From contig NZ_JANPVQ010000001.1 in assembly GCF_026157105.1 (NCBI RefSeq), positions 985,501 to 1,049,500 on the forward strand: 64,000 bases of DNA. The letters are read 5' to 3'. The notes beneath the pieces were generated by a model. That model ran no database searches, was not told the DNA's origin, and was given only the letters and a program-made list of their open reading frames with translations. The position numbers and the translations under genes are program-made. Each line of letters opens with the position of its first letter. The first letter of the stretch is position 1. Source of the DNA: Sphingomicrobium marinum (GTDB lineage Bacteria > Pseudomonadota > Alphaproteobacteria > Sphingomonadales > Sphingomonadaceae). Of the stretch, positions 59,462 to 64,000 are shown one piece after another.

Positions 59462-60747
59462 AGAAGCTCCTGCTCGCCGCTGCAGCGCTGATCGCTCCGC
59501 CGGCTGCCGCCGAACCCGTTGCAATCACGGGCGGCAAGCTCGTGATCGGTGATGGTTCGGCGCCGATCGACAATGGCGTCGTCGTGATCGACGATGGCCG
59601 CGTCATCGCCGTCGGCGGTCCGGATACCGCCATCCCCGCAGGTGCCACAATCGTCGCCGCGCGCGGCAAATGGGTGACGCCCGGCATCGTCGCCAGTTTC
59701 TCGCGCATCGGCCTTGCCGAGGTCGACGGCAACGTGGATGCCGCCAACGATACCGACGCCGACGACAGTCCCTATTCGGCCGCGCTCGATATCAGCTGGT
59801 CGATCAACCCGGCGGCCGATCCGATCAACGTCAGCCGCGCCGATGGTGTGACGCGCGCGATCATCGCGCCCAACGCCGGCGAGCACATCTTCGCGGGTCG
59901 CGGGGCGGTGATCGATACGGGCAACGACTATGATCCGATCACCAGGAAAAACGCGTTCCAGCTGGTCGAGCTTGGCGAACGCGGGACAGGGCTGGCGGGC
60001 GGATCGCGCTCGGCGGCGTATTTGACCTTCATCGAGGCGCTCGAAGCGGCGCGGACCGGCGACTTGGCGGCTGGCCCCGATGACAGCCAGTGGACCGAAG
60101 CCGACATTCGCGCGCTCGGTCCGGTGGTGCGCGGCGAGGAGAAATTGCTCGTCCACGTCAACCGCTCAATCGACATCATGAATGCGCTCAAGCTGCGCGA
60201 GATGTTCCCGCGGCTCGACATGGTGTTGGTCGGCGTCGCCGAAGGCTGGCGCGTGGCACCGGCGATCGCGGCGGCTGGCGTGCCGGTGATTGCCGAACCG
60301 CTGCTCAACCGCCCGGGAAGCTTCGAACAGCTTGCCTCGACCCAGTCCAATATCGGGCGGATGCGCGCGGCGGGCATCGAAGTGTCGGCGGCGGTGCTGA
60401 GCGACTTTCTCAACCGCAGCGCGCGCAATCAGCGCCAGTTCGCGGGCAACCTCGTCGCCTTGCAGAAAGTACCGGGACACACCGGCGTCAGCTGGGACGA
60501 GGCGTTCGCGATGATCAGCTCGAAGCCCGCGCAGATGATCGGACTTGGCGGCGAAATTGGCTCGCTTCAGGCGGGCCGCCGCGCCGACGTGGTGGTGTGG
60601 GACGGCGATCCGCTCGAACTGACCAGCGCAGCCGAACAGGTTTGGATCGACGGGGTCGAACAGAGCCTGGTGACGCGCCAGAGCCGCCTTGCGGAGCGCT
60701 ATCGCAGCCTCGCGCCGTCGAGCCTGCCCAAGGCCTACACCAAGTAG
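59458..60747 (+). CDS. Amidohydrolase-fold secreted protein lacking the metal motif
   Basis: 429 residues with a clear signal peptide (K-K-L-L-L-A-A-A-A-L-I-A, cleavage after A-A-A). The composite beta-sandwich is intact at both ends (G-G-K-L-V-I-G-D-G and L-Q-A-G-R-R-A-D-V-V-V-W-D-G-D-P). At the place of the first metal pair it reads G-I-V-A-S-F-S-R-I-G instead of G-x-x-D-x-H-x-H, and the later His/Asp ligands are not evident. It is probably a non-catalytic partner of the upstream lipoprotein, with which it overlaps by ATGA (inference). Confidence 0.85.
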   Translation: MKKLLLAAAALIAPPAAAEPVAITGGKLVIGDGSAPIDNGVVVIDDGRVIAVGGPDTAIPAGATIVAARGKWVTPGIVASFSRIGLAEVDGNVDAANDTDADDSPYSAALDISWSINPAADPINVSRADGVTRAIIAPNAGEHIFAGRGAVIDTGNDYDPITRKNAFQLVELGERGTGLAGGSRSAAYLTFIEALEAARTGDLAAGPDDSQWTEADIRALGPVVRGEEKLLVHVNRSIDIMNALKLREMFPRLDMVLVGVAEGWRVAPAIAAAGVPVIAEPLLNRPGSFEQLASTQSNIGRMRAAGIEVSAAVLSDFLNRSARNQRQFAGNLVALQKVPGHTGVSWDEAFAMISSKPAQMIGLGGEIGSLQAGRRADVVVWDGDPLELTSAAEQVWIDGVEQSLVTRQSRLAERYRSLAPSSLPKAYTK

Positions 60748-60775
60748 GCGAGGCGGTCGTCGTTATTCTTGACGA

Positions 60776-62161
60776 TCAGTCTTTGGCCATCCTGCGTGCC
60801 TGGTAATCCTTGAGCATGGCTTTGAGCTCGGGCGCGAAGATGTAGAGCGCGATCACGTTGGGGATCGCCATCAGGAAGAACGCGCTGTCGACGAAGCTGA
60901 TGACCGTGCCCAGATCGAGCACCGCGCCGGCAGGGAGCAGGGCAACGAACACGATCTTGTAGATGCTGGTCGAGCCTTTGCTGCTGCCGAACAGATAGCC
61001 CCATGCCTGGCTGCCGTAGAACCCCCACGCGCAGATTGTCGAATAGGCAAACAGGATGACCGCTGCTGCGAGGACATAGGGCATCCAGGGCGCAACATTG
61101 GCGAAGGCTTGGCTGGTAATGGCGATATCCTCGAGATTGGGATCGAGCCAGGTGCCGGCGACGACCAGCGCAATGCCGCCCAGCGTGCAGATCACGACCG
61201 TATCGATGAAGGGTTCGAGCAGCGCGACCATGCCTTCGGAAACCGGCTCCTTCGTTCGCGCATGGACGTGCGCCATGACGGAGGAGCCCGTGCCGGCTTC
61301 GGTGGAAAAGACCGCGCGGCGCATGCCGACGACGAAAGCGCCGACCGCGCCGCCGCCCGCCGCTTGGCCGGTGAAGGCATCGGCGATGATGACCATGATA
61401 GCTGCCGGAATATCGGCAAAACCGACTGCCAGGATGATGAAGATACCGCCAAGATAGACGAACCCCATCGTCGGCACGATCGCGGCAGTAACGCGGCCGA
61501 GCCACCTGGCACTGCCGAAGATGACAATGGCGGCGGCGATAGCGAGAATGATGCCGTAGGCGAGGGCGCTGTCCTGACTGAGATTGAAGGCCGTACTGGC
61601 CTGGCTAAAGCTCTGGTTGACCTGGAACATCGGCAGCGCGGCGAACATCGCGAAAAAGGCGTAGAGCCCGCCCATCCATTTTCCGAGCAATGGCTTGCCG
61701 CGGGCAGCAAGTCCGTTGCGAAGCGTATACATCGGACCGCCGAGGATGGTGCCGTCAGGCAATTCCTCGCGATACTTCATGCCGAGCGTCACTTCGGAAA
61801 ATTTGAGCGTCATCGCGAACCAGCCGATGATGAACATCCAGAAGATCGCGCCCGGACCGCCGAGCGCCAAGGCCACCGCGACGCCCGCGATATTGCCCAG
61901 GCCCACGGTGCCCGACAGAGCAGTCGACAGCGCCTGGAACTGCGTCATCTCGCCTTCGCCGCCTTCGCGGGCGAACTTGCCGCGGATGGCCCTAATACCC
62001 TGGCCCATGCCGCGCAGGTTGATGAAGCCGAGATAGAAGGTGAAAAAAACCATCGGGATGGCCAGCCACACGACGATCAGTCCGATGGACGAGCCGAACA
62101 TGTCGACTTCGTAAAAGACAGCTTCGCCTAGCCGGTCGATCAGCGACCCGATGAATTCCAT
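60776..62161 (-). CDS. Alanine or glycine:cation symporter (AGCS family)
   Basis: 461 residues from ATG 62161. T-A-L-S-G-T-V-G-L-G-N-I-A-G-V-A near the N-terminus, G-G-P-M-Y-T-L-R-N-G-L and F-S-T-E-A-G-T-G-S are the family signatures; about eleven helices are visible. Imports alanine or glycine with Na+ at the inner membrane. Its end faces the secreted amidohydrolase-fold gene across 28 bp. If that pair releases amino acids, an import link is possible but not shown. Confidence 0.93.
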   Translation of the reverse strand: MEFIGSLIDRLGEAVFYEVDMFGSSIGLIVVWLAIPMVFFTFYLGFINLRGMGQGIRAIRGKFAREGGEGEMTQFQALSTALSGTVGLGNIAGVAVALALGGPGAIFWMFIIGWFAMTLKFSEVTLGMKYREELPDGTILGGPMYTLRNGLAARGKPLLGKWMGGLYAFFAMFAALPMFQVNQSFSQASTAFNLSQDSALAYGIILAIAAAIVIFGSARWLGRVTAAIVPTMGFVYLGGIFIILAVGFADIPAAIMVIIADAFTGQAAGGGAVGAFVVGMRRAVFSTEAGTGSSVMAHVHARTKEPVSEGMVALLEPFIDTVVICTLGGIALVVAGTWLDPNLEDIAITSQAFANVAPWMPYVLAAAVILFAYSTICAWGFYGSQAWGYLFGSSKGSTSIYKIVFVALLPAGAVLDLGTVISFVDSAFFLMAIPNVIALYIFAPELKAMLKDYQARRMAKD

Positions 62162-62317
62162 ATTCCGCTCCCTCCGGATCGCCACAAGTGGGCGAAGCGT
62201 AACCGATTACAGCCTCACCGCAAGCATAGCCTCGCAAACGGGGTGTTAAGGGCTTGTCTTTAGGAGGCTAATCGGCTTTCGAGTGGGGGCTCGGACAGCG
62301 GGAGAGAATTTGCAGTC

Positions 62318-63652
62318 ATGGCGCGTACCTATTTCGGCACTGATGGCATTCGCGGCCGGGTGAACCAGTCCAAGATGACGGCGGCGACGGCGCTGCGCGT
62401 CGGGCAGGCCGCGGGGCGGCATTTCATGCGCGGCGACCATCGTCACAAAGTGCTGATCGGCAAGGACACGCGCCTGTCGTCCTACATGATCGAAAACGCG
62501 CTGTCCGCCGGCTTTGCCAGCGTTGGCGTCGATGTACAGTGGGTCGGGCCGATGCCCACGCCGGCCGTCGCGATGCTGACACGCTCGATGCGCGCCGACA
62601 TGGGGGTGATGATCTCGGCGAGCCACAATCCTTATGTCGATAACGGCATCAAATTGTTTGGGCCAGACGGGTACAAGCTGTCAGATGCCGACGAGATGGA
62701 GATCGAGCGGCGCATGGGCGAGGAGCCCGAGCTCGCCGCACCCGAAGATGTCGGGCGGATCAAGCGGATCGACGATGCGCGCGGCCGTTATGTCCATTTT
62801 GCCAAGTCGACATTCCCCGACGACCTGCGCCTCGACAATCTGAAGATCGTCGTCGATTGCGCGCATGGCGCCGCCTACCACGTTGCGCCCGATGCGTTGT
62901 GGGAATTGGGCGCCGAAGTGGTGGAGATCGGCACGTCGCCCAATGGCACCAACATCAATGATGGTGTCGGTTCGACTGCCCCTGACCTGTTGTGCAGCAA
63001 AGTCGTCGAGGAAGGCGCGGCGATCGGCCTGGCGCTCGATGGCGATGCCGACCGTCTGATCGTGGTCGACGAAAAAGGCGCGATCGTCGATGGCGACCAG
63101 ATGATGGCGTTGATCGCGCGTAGCTGGCACCGCGATGGCAAGCTGGCAGGCGGCGCATTGGTGACGACGGTGATGAGCAATCTTGGCCTCGAGCGCTGCC
63201 TGGCCGATGACGGGATCGGCATGACGCGAACCAAGGTCGGCGACCGCTATGTGCTCGAAGAAATGAAGGCGTCGGGCTGCAATGTCGGCGGCGAGCAATC
63301 GGGGCATATCATCTTGTCCGACCACGCCACGACGGGCGACGGGCTGGTGGCCGGCCTGCAAATTCTTGCCGCGCTGGTGCGCAGCGACAAGCCGGCGAGC
63401 GAACTGCTGAACCAGTTTACGCCCGTGCCGCAGCTCCTGAAAAACGTGCGCTTTAATGGCGGCGCGCCGCTTGAAGCCGATAGCGTCAAGTCCGCGATTG
63501 CGGCGGCAGAGCAAGAGATTGACGGCAAGGGCCGCCTGGTCATTCGCAAGTCAGGCACCGAGCCGCTCATCCGCGTGATGGCAGAGGGCGATGATCCGCA
63601 GCAGGTGGAGCGGCTGGTCGACAGCATCTGCGAGGCGGTGGCAGCAGCGTGA
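62318..63652 (+). CDS. glmM: Phosphoglucosamine mutase
   Basis: 444 residues. It begins Y-F-G-T-D-G-I-R-G. The catalytic phosphoserine is Ser102 in I-S-A-S-H-N-P, the same position as in E. coli GlmM. The metal loop L-D-G-D-A-D-R, the sugar loop G-E-Q-S-G-H and the phosphate loop R-K-S-G-T-E-P are all present. It converts glucosamine-6-phosphate to glucosamine-1-phosphate for peptidoglycan and lipopolysaccharide. A 156-bp leader separates it from the divergent symporter. GTGA overlap with thiD. Confidence 0.98.
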   Translation: MARTYFGTDGIRGRVNQSKMTAATALRVGQAAGRHFMRGDHRHKVLIGKDTRLSSYMIENALSAGFASVGVDVQWVGPMPTPAVAMLTRSMRADMGVMISASHNPYVDNGIKLFGPDGYKLSDADEMEIERRMGEEPELAAPEDVGRIKRIDDARGRYVHFAKSTFPDDLRLDNLKIVVDCAHGAAYHVAPDALWELGAEVVEIGTSPNGTNINDGVGSTAPDLLCSKVVEEGAAIGLALDGDADRLIVVDEKGAIVDGDQMMALIARSWHRDGKLAGGALVTTVMSNLGLERCLADDGIGMTRTKVGDRYVLEEMKASGCNVGGEQSGHIILSDHATTGDGLVAGLQILAALVRSDKPASELLNQFTPVPQLLKNVRFNGGAPLEADSVKSAIAAAEQEIDGKGRLVIRKSGTEPLIRVMAEGDDPQQVERLVDSICEAVAAA

Positions 63653-64000
63653 AGACGCCGCGCATTCTCATCATCGCCGGGTCGGACTCTGGCGGAGGCG
63701 CCGGTATCCAGGCGGACATCAAGACCGTCACGATGCTGGGAGGCCATGCGATGACTGCCGTGACGGCAGTAACCGCGCAGAACAGCCGCGGCGTCGATGC
63801 GATCCATCCCATTCCGGCCGAAATCGTGCTTGGACAGGTCGAAGCCTGCCTCAAGGATTTCGGGGTCGATGCGATCAAGATCGGCATGATCGGCAGCGCC
63901 TTTACCGCGCGCACTATCGCCGAGCGCCTCAAGCGCCTGCACGTGCCGATTGTCGTCGATCCGGTGATGGTCGCGACCTCGGGTTCGACGCTGGCCGATG
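63649..64000 (+). CDS. thiD: Hydroxymethylpyrimidine/phosphomethylpyrimidine kinase, N-terminal part (cut by window end)
   Basis: The frame is open from GTG 63649 to the window end (117 codons visible). It reads [20 protein letters not shown] near the start, the diagnostic ThiD opening. It continues with [11 protein letters not shown] and K-I-G-M-I-G-S, then [11 protein letters not shown]. It phosphorylates HMP and HMP-P for thiamine synthesis. Its start overlaps the glmM stop (GTGA). The remaining C-terminal half lies outside the window. Confidence 0.95.
   Translation, partial: MKTPRILIIAGSDSGGGAGIQADIKTVTMLGGHAMTAVTAVTAQNSRGVDAIHPIPAEIVLGQVEACLKDFGVDAIKIGMIGSAFTARTIAERLKRLHVPIVVDPVMVATSGSTLAD

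Noticed and set aside
56658-59524. Two long minus-strand frames opposite the peptide transporter and the amidohydrolase genes
   Set aside because: Both mirror certain plus-strand genes, cross the strong terminator at 57984-58020 and show no domain.

Overview
The window is a compact, high-GC chromosomal segment whose gene content points to an alphaproteobacterium of the order Sphingomonadales. The supporting features are a LOV-HTH regulator very like EL222 of Erythrobacter, a TamB end, a MerC-Zur pair, a Cox15-type heme A synthase, HWE/HisKA_2 kinase signalling and several PilZ/GGDEF/EAL proteins. No rRNA operon, CRISPR array, transposase, integrase or phage gene is visible. Both window ends cut genes: tamB at the left, thiD at the right. 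The genus is inference.

Layout. 1-10.8 kb: end of tamB, a double-PilZ protein, glnA, a CHASE3 HWE-type kinase, a mini HTH protein, glnB, map, a PqqB-like hydrolase and a CinA-type protein. 10.8-19.9 kb: the most unusual stretch. It holds three long proteins that join a TIR domain, one membrane helix, a TolB-N/FlgO-like domain and a TPR region. The first two are translationally coupled. A Na+/H+ antiporter with RCK domain, an OmpA lipoprotein and tRNA-Gly(CCC) separate them from the third, and a 30-bp direct repeat takes in the 3' end of the tRNA. 19.9-28.1 kb: GNAT, queuosine-precursor transporter, then a nucleoside cluster (adenosine kinase, LOG, NupC, cytidine deaminase, AMP nucleosidase) with a 2OG oxygenase and a thioesterase. 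28.2-32.4 kb: rplM-rpsI, ctaA-cutA, merC and zur behind a probable Zur box, and an ArsR regulator. 32.4-34.8 kb: a GbsR-DUF4166-saccharopine-dehydrogenase-like operon. 34.9-44.6 kb: dxs, a diacylglycerol kinase that seems to start at CTG, an EEP-family phosphatase, tlyA, tspO, a BMFP/UbiK-like factor, ybjN, proC, ilvE and a membrane GGDEF-EAL protein. 44.6-51.8 kb: tRNA-Gln, a fourth TIR protein without membrane helix, the LOV-HTH regulator upstream of it, a CoA-transferase/aminotransferase pair, a receiver-EAL pair and a second double-PilZ protein. 51.9-64 kb: msrA, a Sua5-type enzyme, acyl-CoA dehydrogenase, GntR, nitroreductase, a POT peptide transporter, two amidohydrolase-fold proteins (the second lacking the metal motif), an AGCS symporter, glmM and thiD.

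The genes are packed tightly. Many co-directional neighbours overlap by ATGA, GTGA or TAATG. Five of eleven convergent protein-gene pairs end inside one shared palindromic CTAG, so each strand reads the same four bases as its stop.

The best candidate for an undescribed system is the four-member TIR-TolB_N-TPR family. Three members look membrane-anchored and lack a glutamate next to the W-x-D motif. The fourth is soluble-looking, has that glutamate and sits behind a blue-light regulator. All functional statements come from reading sequence by eye and from family knowledge; no search was run.
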